A stretch of 64,000 nt of DNA from NCBI GenBank assembly GCA_023374025.1, contig SIJG01000090.1, positions 213,648 through 277,647 on the forward strand, in the 5' to 3' direction. This document shows, piece after piece, positions 1 to 11,440 of the stretch. Each line of letters opens with the position of its first letter. The first letter of the stretch is position 1. The translations under genes were made by a program, and so were the position numbers. This stretch comes from Heterodera schachtii (taxonomy: Eukaryota > Nematoda > Chromadorea > Rhabditida > Heteroderidae). Under the pieces are notes generated by a model, which was not told where the DNA came from, did no database searches, and saw only the letters and a list, made by a program, of their open reading frames with translations.

Positions 1-3000
1 CTGATATTTTTATTTTTTAAAACAATATTTTTATTTACGCATTTTTATTCTGGAGTTAATTATTTTGCTTGTTAAAATTTGATACATCAAATCTATCATG
101 TCCTAGGCTAATAAACCACGGAACTGGCATTAAAATTGAGGTGGCCTCTCCACCACACTATCACTTTAGCAAATTTTTTACCAATTTGAGGGCAAATGCA
201 AATGAGCTTGCAGCAGGTCGTGAAAAGTCTGTGCAATTAATTTTATAGCAATTAAATAAATCTCAATGGACTTAATGGTGACAAATGCACTATAAAACTG
301 CAGGAGAGAAACTAAAAAATTTTCTCTTAAAAAGCAACGCGAATTAAATGTAAATTTTCGAGTTGATTAATCAATTGGCTGATATTTTTATTTTTTAAAA
401 CAATATTTTTATTTACGCATTTTTATTCTGGAGTTAATTATTTCGCTTGTTAAAATTTGATACATCAAATCTATCATGTCCTAGGCTAATAAACCACGGA
501 ACTGGCATTAAAATTGAGGTGGCCTCTCCACCACACTATCACTTTAGCAAATTTTTTACCAATTTGAGGGCAAATGCAAATGAGCTTGCAGCAGGTCGTG
601 AAAAGTCTGTGCAATTAATTTTATAGCAATTAAATAAATCTCAATGGACTTAATGGTGACAAATGCACTATAAAACTGTAGGAGAGAAACTAAAAAATTT
701 TCTCTTAAAAAGCAACGCGAATTAAATGTAAATTTTCGAGTTGATTAATCAATTGGCTGATATTTTTATTTTTTAAAACAATATTTTTATTTACGCATTT
801 TTATTCTGGAGTTAATTATTTCGCTTGTTAAAATTTGATACATCAAATCTATCATGTCCTAGGCTAATAAACCACGGAACTGGCATTAAAATTGAGGTGG
901 CCTCTCCACCACACTATCACTTTAGCAAATTTTTTACCAATTTGAGGGCAAATGCAAATGAGCTTGCAGCAGGTCGTGAAAAGTCTGTGCAATTAATTTT
1001 ATAGCAATTAAATAAATCTCAATGGACTTAATGGTGACAAATGCACTATAAAACTGTAGGAGAGAAACTAAAAAATTTTCTCTTAAAAAGCAACGCGAAT
1101 TAAATGTAAATTTTCGAGTTGATTAATCAATTGGCTGATATTTTTATTTTTTAAAACAATATTTTTATTTACGCATTTTTATTCTGGAGTTAATTATTTC
1201 GCTTGTTGAAATTTGATACATCAAATCTATCATGTCCTAGGCTAATAAACCACGGAACTGGCATTAAAATTGAGGTGGCCTCTCCACCACACTATCACTT
1301 TAACAAATTTTTTACCAATTTGAGGGCAAATGCAAATGAGCTTGCAGCAGGTCGTGAAAAGTCTGTGCAATTAATTTTATAGCAATTAAATAAATCTCAA
1401 TGGACTTAATGGTGACAAATGCACTATAAAACTGTAGGAGAGAAACTAAAAAATTTTCTCTTAAAAAGCAACGCGAATTAAATGTAAATTTTCGAGTTGA
1501 TTAATCAATTGGCTGATATTTTTATTTTTTAAAACAATATTTTTATTTACGCATTTTTATTCTGGAGTTAATTATTTCGCTTGTTGAAATTTGATACATC
1601 AAATCTATCATGTCCTAGGCTAATAAACCACGGAACTGGCATTAAAATTGAGGTGGCCTCTCCACCACACTATCACTTTAGCAAATTTTTTACCAATTTG
1701 AGGGCAAATGCAAATGAGCTTGCAGCAGGTCGTGAAAAGTCTGTGCAATTAATTTTATAGCAATTAAATAAATCTCAATGGACTTAATGGTGACAAATGC
1801 ACTATAAAACTGTAGGAGAGAAACTAAAAAATTTTCTCTTAAAAAGCAACGCGAATTAAATGTAAATTTTCGAGTTGATTAATCAATTGGCTGATATTTT
1901 TATTTTTTAAAACAATATTTTTATTTACGCATTTTTATTCTGGAGTTAATTATTTCGCTTGTTAAAATTTGATACATCAAATCTATCATGTCCTAGGCTA
2001 ATAAACCACGGAACTGGCATTAAAATTGAGGTGGCCTCTCCACCACACTATCACTTTAGCAAATTTTTTACCAATTTGAGGGCAAATGCAAATGAGCTTG
2101 CAGCAGGTCGTGAAAAGTCTGTGCAATTAATTTTATAGCAATTAAATAAATCTCAATGGACTTAATGGTGACAAATGCACTATAAAACTGTAGGAGAGAA
2201 ACTAAAAAATTTTCTCTTAAAAAGCAACGCGAATTAAATGTAAATTTTCGAGTTGATTAATCAATTGGCTGATATTTTTATTTTTTAAAACAATATTTTT
2301 ATTTACGCATTTTTATTCTGGAGTTAATTATTTCGCTTGTTGAAATTTGATACATCAAATCTATCATGTCCTAGGCTAATAAACAACGGAACTGGCATTA
2401 AAATTGAGGTGGCCTCTCCACCACACTATCACTTTAACAAATTTTTTACCAATTTGAGGGCAAATGCAAATGAGCTTGCAGCAGGTCGTGAAAAGTCTGT
2501 GCAATTAATTTTATAGCAATTAAATAAATCTCAATGGACTTAATGGTGACAAATGCACTATAAAACTGTAGGAGAGAAACTAAAAAATTTTCTCTTAAAA
2601 AGCAACGCGAATTAAATGTAAATTTTCGAGTTGATTAATCAATTGGCTGATATTTTTATTTTTTAAAACAATATTTTTATTTACGCATTTTTATTCTGGA
2701 GTTAATTATTTTGCTTGTTGAAATTTGATACATCAAATCTATCATGTCCTAGGCTAATAAACCACGGAACTGGCATTAAAATTGAGGTGGCCTCTCCACC
2801 ACACTATCACTTTAACAAATTTTTTACCAATTTGAGGGCAAATGCAAATGAGCTTGCAGCAGGTCGTGAAAAGTCTGTGCAATTAATTTTATAGCAATTA
2901 AATAAATCTCAATGGACTTAATGGTGACAAATGCACTATAAAACTGTAGGAGAGAAACTAAAAAATTTTCTCTTAAAAAGCAACGCGAATTAAATGTAAA

Positions 3001-4169
3001 TTTTCGAGTTGATTAATCAATTGGCTGATATTTTTATTTTTTAAAACAATATTTTTATTTACGCATTTTTATTCTGGAGTTAATTATTTTGCTTGTTGAA
3101 ATTTGTTACATCAAATCTATCATGTCCTAGGCTAATAAACAACGGAACTGGCATTAAAATTGAGGTGGCCTCTCCACCACACTATCACTTTAACAAATTT
3201 TTTACCAATTTGAGGGCAAATGCAAATGAGCTTGCAGCAGGTCGTGAAAAGTCTGTGCAATTAATTTTATAGCAATTAAATAAATCTCAATGGACTTAAT
3301 GGTGACAAATGCACTATAAAACTGTAGGAGAGAAACTAAAAAATTTTCTCTTAAAAAGCAACGCGAATTAAATGTAAATTTTCGAGTTGATTAATCAATT
3401 GGCTGATATTTTTATTTTTTAAAACAATATTTTTATTTACGCATTTTTATTCTGGAGTTAATTATTTTGCTTATTGAAATTTGATACATCAAATCTATCA
3501 TGTCCTAGGCTAATAAACCACGGAACTGGCATTAAAATTGAGGTGGCCTCTCCACCACACTATCACTTTAACAAATTTTTTACCAATTTGAGGGCAAATG
3601 CAAATGAGCTTGCAGCAGGTCGTGAAAAGTCTGTGCAATTAATTTTATAGCAATTAAATAAATCTCAATGGACTTAATGGTGACAAATGCACTATAAAAC
3701 TGTAGGAGAGAAACTAAAAAATTTTCTCTTAAAAAGCAACGCGAATTAAATGTAAATTTTCGAGTTGATTAATCAATTGGCTGATATTTTTATTTTTTAA
3801 AACAATATTTTTATTTACGCATTTTTATTCTGGAGTTAATTATTTCGCTTGTTGAAATTTGATACATCAAATCTATCATGTCCTAGGCTAATAAACAACG
3901 GAACTGGCATTAAAATTGAGGTGGCCTCTCCACCACACTATCACTTTAACAAATTTGGTGACAAATGCACTATAAAACTGTAGGAGAGAAACTAAAAAAT
4001 TTTCTCTTAAAAAGCAACGCGAATTAAATGTAAATTTTCGAGTTGATTAATCAATTGGCTGATATTTTTATTTTTTAAAACAAGATTTTTATTTACGCAT
4101 TTTTATTCTGGAGTTAATTATTTTGCTTGTTGAAATTTGATACATCAAATCTATCATGTCCTAGGCTAA
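1..4169. repeat. Satellite array, about 378-bp unit, 12 copies (10 full)
   Basis: Unit starts fall at 1, 379, 757, 1135, 1513, 1891, 2269, 2647, 3025, 3403, 3781 and 4059, giving an exact 378-bp period for ten copies. The eleventh copy (3781-4058) is 278 bp because an internal 100-bp block is missing, and the twelfth stops about 110 bp in, where unique AT-rich DNA begins. Copies differ by a few substitutions (for example GTTAAAATT versus GTTGAAATT, AACCACGG versus AACAACGG, TTTAGC versus TTTAAC). Each unit holds two small inverted repeats: GGTGG-CCTCT-CCACC and TTTGAT-AC-ATCAAA. There is no open frame of note. The array runs off the left edge, so its full size is unknown. Confidence 0.97.
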
Positions 4170-5848
4170 AAATTCGCACCATAATTCAAAAGACTAATTC
4201 GGACACTTAATCGGGAACTCATGTCAAGAATAATATTTAGGTATTAAAAATATTTTTGAGATTACGAATCAATTAATTTCCAACTTAAAAAATCTTTTTA
4301 CTTTTGCCTGATGTATTCTGGATTTGTAATTCTTTTTTACCCACTTACAATAATATTTATTTATTCTATTAATTTTTTAAATTCTTTCTCTTAATAGGAG
4401 AATATGAGAGGTAAAATGTTTTTACTTATGATTTCAGAATTTCTAAATTATTTATTTATTATCCACTAGAATTAGAACACGTCAACTAAATTAATGAAAA
4501 ACAGAATTCACTTAGATCGGAATAAATGTGAAGAATGCTTTACATATTGATAATAAGTGCTTAAAAATAAATAAACAATTAATAAATTGATATTATTTAT
4601 TATAATATTTATGTTAATTGTTTTGAGTAAAGTACAAAAAGCCCAAATTCTTAAATCAAAAATGAAAATTTAATTTCAGCATTAAAGAATTGTCAAAACT
4701 ACCACCTCCATTCACTATCTCACTATAGAGAAGGGCTATGTAATGTGTAGAATTCAATAACATTTATATATAATTAGTAGATAAATTAAAATAAACCCGA
4801 ACACAAGATTGAAAAAACATCCTAAAATATTAACACAATAAATAAAGAAAACGATGTCTGTGTAATGGAACATCAATAAATATACAGCACGAGATAAGAA
4901 AAGGATTATAATGTTTTAGAAATTATTTCAGACTCTAAAATAAATGAAAAATCTTTGAATTATTAAGGAAAATTAAATAAAATTTTATATTTATATACAA
5001 TATTATAAACGTTAAAGATTAAAACCTGTTGAAAAAAAATCAAAATATTGATAGCTTAGAGAAAAATAATGAAAATTACTATGATTTTAAGGCTATATAA
5101 AATAATTATAAAATTTTTTAAGCTTTGATAAAAATTAAAATAGCAATGAATTTGGTTTAATCATACCGACCGATGCAATAAATTAAATAATGAATATAGA
5201 CGATTTTAGAATTAAATATGAATAAAATTAAATTTTAATTAAACACGGTTATGTCAAAATTCTTTCTTAAATACTAATTACCCAAACCTAATATATTATA
5301 AAAATTTGCAGAGACTAAAAAGATTAGGAAAAATTAAAAGGTTCCAAAAAACTATGGATCCTTTGAACCTTGATAACAAAATTTAAAAAAAAGAGATGTC
5401 AGCAAAAATGAATTAAGTAGTTTTTAAATTGTTGCTTGTAAATCTTAAAATTAAGTATTTTGATTTCTTGTCGATTAGAATTTGCCAGTTTGTTGCAATT
5501 TCATTTAGTATTTGTAAATTTTAATAGTATTTAATAAGGATTAAATTTGGACCCAAAAGAAGTTTCGTGAATTTCCATTCTTTTTAGTTAATCTTTGATA
5601 ACAGGCGCATTCATTTTTATTTGCTTCATTTTCTTTTTAAAATATATATATATATTATTATTCATTCCTAATAGTTTAATATTTTTAGATAAGATGACGA
5701 AAAAATAATTTTTAAATCTTTCTAGCCGTGTTTATTTAATTGCCAGATTGATTTTATTTTTAATTTAGTTTATGTAAATTTTTAAAAAATATACTTAGTT
5801 GATAAATTAATTAACCAATTCGATTTATTTTATATTGTTAGAAACGGT
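4170..5848. other. AT-rich DNA, no gene seen
   Basis: About 1.7 kb of AT-rich sequence between the satellite and the next repeat. I see no open frame, tandem repeat or recognisable element in it. Confidence 0.6.
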
Positions 5849-6084
5849 CCTAGCCTCATGAGGATAGGAGGAGAATTTCAAATGTTCTTCTTCGACAGAA
5901 AACATCTAAATACTTTGTTCTCTACTTTATTATTTTTAAACACGCTTCCAAAATTTAAATCGAATTTTTATTCAACAAAAACAAGCATTAGCAACATATT
6001 TCTCGCCGCCAACTATTTTTCTGGGCAATTCCGTCTTAGAAATAAGAAATTCATACATTTCCGAAAATCAATTTTAAGATTAAC

Positions 6085-6560
6085 AATTTTTCGGTGCATT
6101 TTTCCGAGAAATTTTTTGGGTATGGATGAGGGAAAGGCGTCCGGGAAATTTTTTGATAATTTAATGCAATTTGTTAACAAATTCTGTTTAAAAAAGATCA
6201 AAATTGTCAATCTTGGGCTAATTTTTAAGAAAAAATAGGGGTTTTGGGGGGCCGGCGGTGCCAATAGGCGCCGCTGGGGGAAAATTTTAAGAATTTTTAA
6301 TGAATTTTGCTAGGAATTAGCCAAATTTTTCATAAATTTCTTTTTTCAAATGAAAAAGACACTACCCCAAATCAGAACATTTCTTAGAAATAAGAACAGA
6401 TAGGTACACCCTGCTCTAATAGACACCGCCTGAAAAATTTTTGTAATTTTTAATGCGATTTCTTAACGATTTTGTTCAAAAAATGACAAAATTACGATTT
6501 TGAGCCAATTTTTTTAAAGAGAATAAGAAACCGCCGAGAGAAAAATTTTGTTGGGAAGGG
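6085..6560. repeat. Dispersed GCCGGCGG-cored repeat, two adjacent diverged copies
   Basis: A stretch describable as ATGCAATTTGTTAACAAATT, then a GGGCTAATTTTTTAAGAAAA-like block, then a GC-rich GCCGGCGGTGCC...GGCGCCGC core is found here (core at 6251-6276). A second, more diverged version follows at 6430-6540. Related copies appear at about 16260-16400, 21740-21835, 29985-30175 and near 39895. The GC core contrasts sharply with the AT-rich surroundings. A 126-residue frame (5858-6238) runs into this repeat and is not taken as a gene. Confidence 0.6.
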
Positions 6561-7027
6561 TACCCAATTGTCCCGCTTATTATTTAATTCCTTTCTATCT
6601 CTCCCTCCCACACACTCTCTCTCTGTTTCTTCGTCCATAAATACCCCGGTCCCTTTGACCACCCGTTCATTCCCTCATTTATTTGTTTGCTTGTGTTCAT
6701 TCTCCCTCAATCGATACTGCCGCCATTTCTCTTCTTTTATTTAATTGTGTCCACCAAAATTGGAATAAATAAATATTTATTCTTTGGTCAAGTGCAAAGA
6801 CACAACAAATTTGAATATTTAACTGAATCTTGTTAAGATTTTGAATATTAATTCGAAGTACAATACTTTTTTCTTTTTGGGTTATTTAATTGTTTTTTTA
6901 ACATTTTATTTATTTTTTTATTACTTTCAAAATGACATTTTGTAAAAATTGTTTTTATATTTATAATAATTATTCATTGTTTTTTATTTTCGTTTGCATT
7001 AATTTAGTCGTAGTATTATTTTGGCTC
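6561..7027. other. Pyrimidine-rich, promoter-like stretch before a foldback element
   Basis: 6590-6740 is unusually C/T-rich (CTCTCCCTCCCACACACTCT-like) and contains a TATA-like CATAAATACC at about 6635. It could be a promoter or 5' leader, but no convincing coding exon follows: the next frame (from 6931) runs straight into the foldback element. Confidence 0.2.
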
Positions 7028-7799
7028 CCGGACTTTTCGACAGTGGACTTTTCGACAGAGGACTTTTCGACAGAAGGACTTTTCGACAGCAAAGGACATT
7101 TCGACAGTAAAGGACTTTTCGGCAGAAACACAAAAAATAATGGACTTTTCGACAGTAAACATAAAAACAAATAATTTTTATTAAAATAAATTATATTGCT
7201 TGTAATTTTTAATAAATTTATTTTAAATTAACATACTATTACCTAAATCATTATCACTAGAGCTAATATTTTTTGGTTTTTACCTAATTTTTTTTCCTGA
7301 GCTCTCAGTGATCTTAAACGCACGAAAAATGTTTTTTTGCAGTTGTTCAGCAATTTTTCGATTTCTTAACATCTATTTTCTAGTTTATTTTTTAGCACTT
7401 TAAATTAATAGATTTTTGCCAAAAATCTATGAATAAAATGGTAATAAAAATGAAAAATATACCCCCTAAAAGTCTATCAAAAATTTCAAAAAATACATCT
7501 TAAGAAAAGAACATTTTTTAAAAAATCATCTCCATTTATTTGTTTACCTTCTTGAAAAGAATTTTTTGAATTTAAAAATTAAGTATCTCAATAATTATTT
7601 GAATTAAATTGTTGCTTTTGAATAAAATTTTAAAATTTTACTCCCCTAAATTTGAAACTTAATTACATTTTCTGTCGAAAAGTCCACTTTCGAAAAATCC
7701 CCTCCTCAACTTTTAAATATTTCTGTCGAAATGTCCTTTGCTGTCGAAAAGTCCTGTCAAAAAGTCTTCTGTCGAAAAATCCACTGTCGAAAAGTCCGG
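7028..7799. mobile_element. Foldback/MITE-like element with iterated GGACTTTTCGACAG motifs
   Basis: The left end (7028-7165) carries several copies of the 14-mer GGACTTTTCGACAG in tandem. The right end (7668-7799) carries the reverse complement CTGTCGAAAAGTCC, again several times, ending in the mirror of the left terminus (CCGGACTTTTCGACAG against CTGTCGAAAAGTCCGG). The roughly 500-bp centre is AT-rich and noncoding. Small frames across the arms only translate the 14-mers. The architecture (long arms with iterated subterminal motifs, no transposase) is that of a non-autonomous DNA transposon. I could not identify a clear target duplication, so the superfamily is open. Confidence 0.7.
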
Positions 7800-8586
7800 C
7801 GCCCATTATTTTTATCATCAATGAACCGTGTTATACATATTAAGTGAAACCCACTCTCTTAAGCGTTATCTTTTTAAATTTAAATTGTCATGCTCATTTT
7901 TTTAATTATCAAATGATCAAATTAATTTTTTATGTAATTAATTTTTTATTTATTAATAACAAAATAAAATTTTTAATTTTTTTATAAAAATATTTTAATT
8001 TTATTTTTTAAAAGAGATGAAAGTTTAAATTTTTCTGATTTGCAGCACTCTATTTAATTATGTTAGCCAAAATGAATGTGTGACTAATTTTTGTTTTGTC
8101 CGATTCTGCTCTTTTTCCAATTGCCTTTTGATTTTTTGCTCCGCCCCACGGCTTTTTGTTGAGCGATCACTCCGATCCCATTTTAATGCATTCTCCAATA
8201 AATTGAATTTTTACTATAACAATTCATTTTTTGAATTAAAATACTGGGACAATAAAACATTCGATTTACATCCATTTTGAAATTTCAAATTCATGTCCCA
8301 ATTAATTAAATAGTCTCTCGATTAAGCAACCTTTTTTCATAGGTGTTTATAATTATGTTTTTCAGTAAAGGGTCGCAAATGTCGGAAAATGGCCCTTAAG
8401 AAATAGGCTGCAAATGTCGGGGCCGCAAATATTGTCGTGAAAAGAATTCGTGAAAATGAAAAAACTGCAAAAAAAATTAATTTTTTCTGACGCCATTATT
8501 TCTCTTTAGTTTGCTGATTACGGAGACCAAATCAATCTGAATTTGTCTGTTTAATTCAAAATATTTTTAGCTTTTTTATATTCATA

Positions 8587-8769
8587 ATGGCAGCACTTCT
8601 CTTCACTCTCACTCCAGATGCGAGTGAATATAACGATATTCTGACTTGGGAAAGAGAAGAAAATATTAAACGGCGACAGAATTCAACAATGACAACCACA
8701 ATCCCAATTAAATCATCGCCATTAAGTTTCACAGAAGTTGCTATATGCTGCGCTATGTTGTTATTGTAG
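8587..8769 (+). CDS. Small hypothetical ORF or exon (60 aa)
   Basis: An ATG-started frame of 60 codons with a mixed, coding-like composition (acidic TWEREENIKRR stretch, threonine-rich centre, hydrophobic C-terminus). It stands out in GC content from its AT-rich flanks. The opposite strand is also open over the same interval (8556-8777), so strand and reality are uncertain. No family is recognised. Confidence 0.22.
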   Translation: MAALLFTLTPDASEYNDILTWEREENIKRRQNSTMTTTIPIKSSPLSFTEVAICCAMLLL

Positions 8770-8799
8770 TTCTTCATTCTTTATCAAAGTGGGTTACTC

Positions 8800-9085
8800 C
8801 CCGACCCCGACTTTTTGCCCCGACCCCCAGACACCAATTCGGGGAAATGGGGACTTCGAGCGTTGTAAAAATTTAAAACGATAATTCAACAAAAAGCCAA
8901 ATTGGACGCACTTACTGGCGCCAACGAATGAATTTGATTTGAATCAGATGATTAAAGTGAAAAAGGGAAGATTTACGAGCATTTAAAGAAAAAAAATTGG
9001 TTTTTCGTTAAAAAATTGTTGCTCTGTACCCGATCTGGGTCCCGACCCCCGACAATTTAGCTCCCCCCGACTTGCGTTTTTTAAC
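8800..9085. repeat. CCCCGACCC-rich repeat, probable old transposon ends
   Basis: Two clusters of CCCCGACCCCGAC-type motifs (8805-8865 and 9030-9075) flank about 170 bp of AT-rich sequence. The same word is iterated at 30405-30545, where it ends in GGGGTTGCAACCCTA. This suggests a shared dispersed, probably hAT-like, family. No intact termini or target duplication were found here. Confidence 0.4.
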
Positions 9086-9200
9086 TTCTTTTTTCAATTA
9101 AAGTGATGCGTCGAGCTCGGCACAATGTAAATTACAAAAGTGGAAATTTTTTAAGATTAAATTTTGTTCTTAATTCCTTCAATATTTATAATATTTAAAG

Positions 9201-9260
9201 GACATTAGAAATGAAAAGAACGATGAGACGGATGCGGAGATGGACGAATCAGTGCTGTGA
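9201..9260 (+). CDS. Candidate terminal exon with acidic tail
   Basis: After an acceptor-like TATTTAAAG there are 20 codons ending in TGA that encode a strongly acidic peptide (NEKNDETDAEMDESVL). The composition is unlike random AT-rich translation. It may be the last exon of a small gene or a leftover fragment; no upstream exon could be linked with confidence. Confidence 0.22.
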   Translation, partial: DIRNEKNDETDAEMDESVL

Positions 9261-9398
9261 TAAAAAAAAACAAATCACAAAAATAGAATTACATTAAAAA
9301 ATAAAAATATGAAAAAATATGTCAATTGTTGTTGATTTGTAATTCCGCTTCCGATTTGGTAAAGAATGAGGTAGTTAGCAGTTTTACACATTTATTAT

Positions 9399-9540
9399 TA
9401 GGGCTGGGATTTTTAGGCACAAAAAATCGCAAAATAGGCACGTAAAATAGGCAGAAAAAATCGCAGAATAGGCATTAAACAGGCACAAAAATCCTCAAAT
9501 AGGCAGTAAAATAGGCAAATAAAATTTTTTATTGACGCTT
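9399..9540 (+). mobile_element. hAT-like terminus with iterated AGGCA(C)AAAA motifs
   Basis: The segment begins TAGGGCTGGGATTTTTAGGC and continues with repeated AATAGGCA words. The start resembles the TAGGGCTGC terminus of the hAT-like MITE at 33004. A related AGGCACNAAAATAGGCAC block is at 30190-30220. The opposite end was not located, so this is a fragment or an element with a diverged right end. Confidence 0.35.
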
Positions 9541-10245
9541 TTTAACGTAAAAATTAATAAAACACTTATTTTTGGTTATATTGCAATTACTTTGAAATTT
9601 TTCGAATAAGGACAATTTTTAAACCAAAAATTTTTATCAAGAAAAATAATTAAATTCTGGGGATCAAATAATTTTTGTGAAAAAATATTTCCGATTTTGG
9701 GCCTCTGAAATTTAGCCGAATGTTTGAAAATTTATAACTCACTTCAAAATGGATCAATTATAGTTTAAAAAGCTATAAAAATATTGGTTCCTCGGGTGGT
9801 GTATTTTCCATTTTTATTATATTTTTGTTGAGAAATTTCTCAAAATCAAAATAGTGCCAAAAATAGTGGCGAATGAATTTTCTTTGCGAAAATTCAAATT
9901 TTGCCTTAAAACTAAAAAAAGTCATAAAAGCACTTACATTGATAAAAGGATTAAAGACAAAAAATGATCGATAGCTTGGTGGTCATTGCCTATCGCAAGG
10001 CCCTCCTCTGACCCGCCCCCTTTGCACAGGTATGACTCGAGAAGCAAGAAAAAATCTAGGGCAGTCCTATGTATCAATCAGTACCTTGGAATTGTCGGAG
10101 TGCCGATTTTTTCCGAAATTATTTTCAGCCGTCGGATTACTCGGATTTCCGGTTTCCAAAATTGTTGCATTTAATTATATTTTTATGAAGCCCTCTCCCT
10201 CCCTATTATTATGCCATTTAGCAATGTTTTACGTTTGTGTACACT

Positions 10246-10367
10246 AGCGGGCGCTAGCACTCGCTGACAATTTCCTCCAGCGGTCGCTAGCACTCGCTGA
10301 CAATTTCCTCCAGCGGGCGCTAGCACTCGCTAACAATTTCCTCCAGCGGCCGCTAGCACTCGCTGAC
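10246..10367. repeat. 33-bp minisatellite, 3.7 copies
   Basis: Three full 33-bp units plus 23 bp of a fourth, each containing the partly palindromic GCGGGCGCTAGCACTCGCT. Copies differ at one or two positions, such as the GGGCGC/GGTCGC/GGCCGC variants. It is GC-rich against AT-rich flanks. Confidence 0.9.
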
Positions 10368-10880
10368 TACTTCTCTAATTCAATTAAATTTTTATTTTAA
10401 ATTTTGAAGTATGATCAACGCACTAGTCTTCAAGCTTTATTTCATAATTAATTAACTTACTTGAAAAATTCAACAGATCTTTTGTTAATAGTAATAATTT
10501 CTCCAATATCGCTTGCCACTGAAGTAAGAAAACGTTGTCCCTTTCATCGAATTTTAATTTAATTATTTTGCATTTTAGATTAGAAATGACTTTGGTTTTA
10601 TTGCAAAATTTAAAAACTAGTTAAAATTTAATTTATATATCATTTAGCTTTAAACTTGGTAAATTTTTTAACTTTATTTAGTAAGAAAAAATAATTTTGA
10701 AATTTTGTAATACATTTATTTGTAACAAAATATTATTTGTATAGAATTGCTTTATTAAAATATATGCATATTTAGTTTAATTAATCCATTTTGGTATATA
10801 TTCATTTTATTAGTTGTTTATCACTCATTCCGATTTAAAAGCATGTTAATTCATATCATTACTTATTATACCAAAGCGTG

Positions 10881-11440
10881 CTGACAAGGGAACCTCGCGA
10901 ACTGTAAGTCAGAAAGTGGGTATAAATTTGGTACCATTGGATAGAGGAGGGTCGACTTCTATTGTGAATTTTTAATTTTACGTGCCGATAGCGAAAAACA
11001 AAAAAGTTATGAGGCCTCAAAAATCGAAATTTAAGCTTATGGGTCGATTTCCAGCTTTTTTCACTTTTTTTTATTAATTACAAGCCTTTACATTTAATGT
11101 ATTTATTGCTTATTTTTACTTAAGAAAAATTATCATATATATTTTTTGTCTAAAAAATGTTTTTTAAATTATTTAATTATATTATAACATTAATTAAAAT
11201 TTATTGGCTTTCTTGTTGGATTTGAACCCGAGCTCCAAGAACGCGAATTAACCAACTGAGCCACCAATTTTTAGTGAAAACACAGCCAAAATTTCGATTT
11301 TTGAGGCCTCATAACTTTTTTGTTTTTCGCTATCGGCACGTAAAATTAAAAATTCACAATAGAAGTCGGCCCTCCTCTATCCAATGGTACCAAATTTATA
11401 CCCACTTTCCGACTTACAGTTCGCGAGGTTCCCTTGTTAG
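10881..11440. mobile_element. Foldback element with about 152-bp near-identical arms
   Basis: 10881-11032 and 11289-11440 are reverse complements with only a few mismatches over about 152 bp. Outer ends read CTGACAAGGGAACCTCGCGA and its mirror. The roughly 256-bp loop contains a degenerate tRNA-like segment on the minus strand. High arm identity means a recent origin or gene conversion between arms. No transposase is encoded, and no certain target duplication is seen (flanks AGCGTG and TTGAAA). Confidence 0.88.
11204..11268 (-). other. tRNA-like segment with A-box and B-box matches, degenerate
   Basis: On the minus strand a pol III A-box match (TGGCTCAGTTGG) is followed by a B-box match (GGTTCAAATCC). 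The spacing between box starts is about 35 nt rather than the usual 43 or more, so part of the anticodon/variable region is missing and a functional tRNA is unlikely. It sits in the loop of the foldback element. It may be a captured tRNA fragment or a pol III promoter. Confidence 0.45.

Noticed and set aside
1..4169. CRISPR-like array
   Set aside because: Units are 378 bp and nearly identical throughout, with no repeat-spacer structure; it is a eukaryotic-type satellite.
5858..6238. A 126-codon ATG frame
   Set aside because: Its second half is the dispersed GCCGGCGG-cored repeat, and its composition follows the AT-rich background.
6970..7170. Ser/Pro/Lys-rich repeated frames on both strands
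   Set aside because: They translate the iterated GGACTTTTCGACAG motif of the foldback element.
11204..11268. A functional tRNA gene
   Set aside because: A-box to B-box spacing is too short for a full anticodon arm and no acceptor stem pairing could be made, so it is listed only as tRNA-like.
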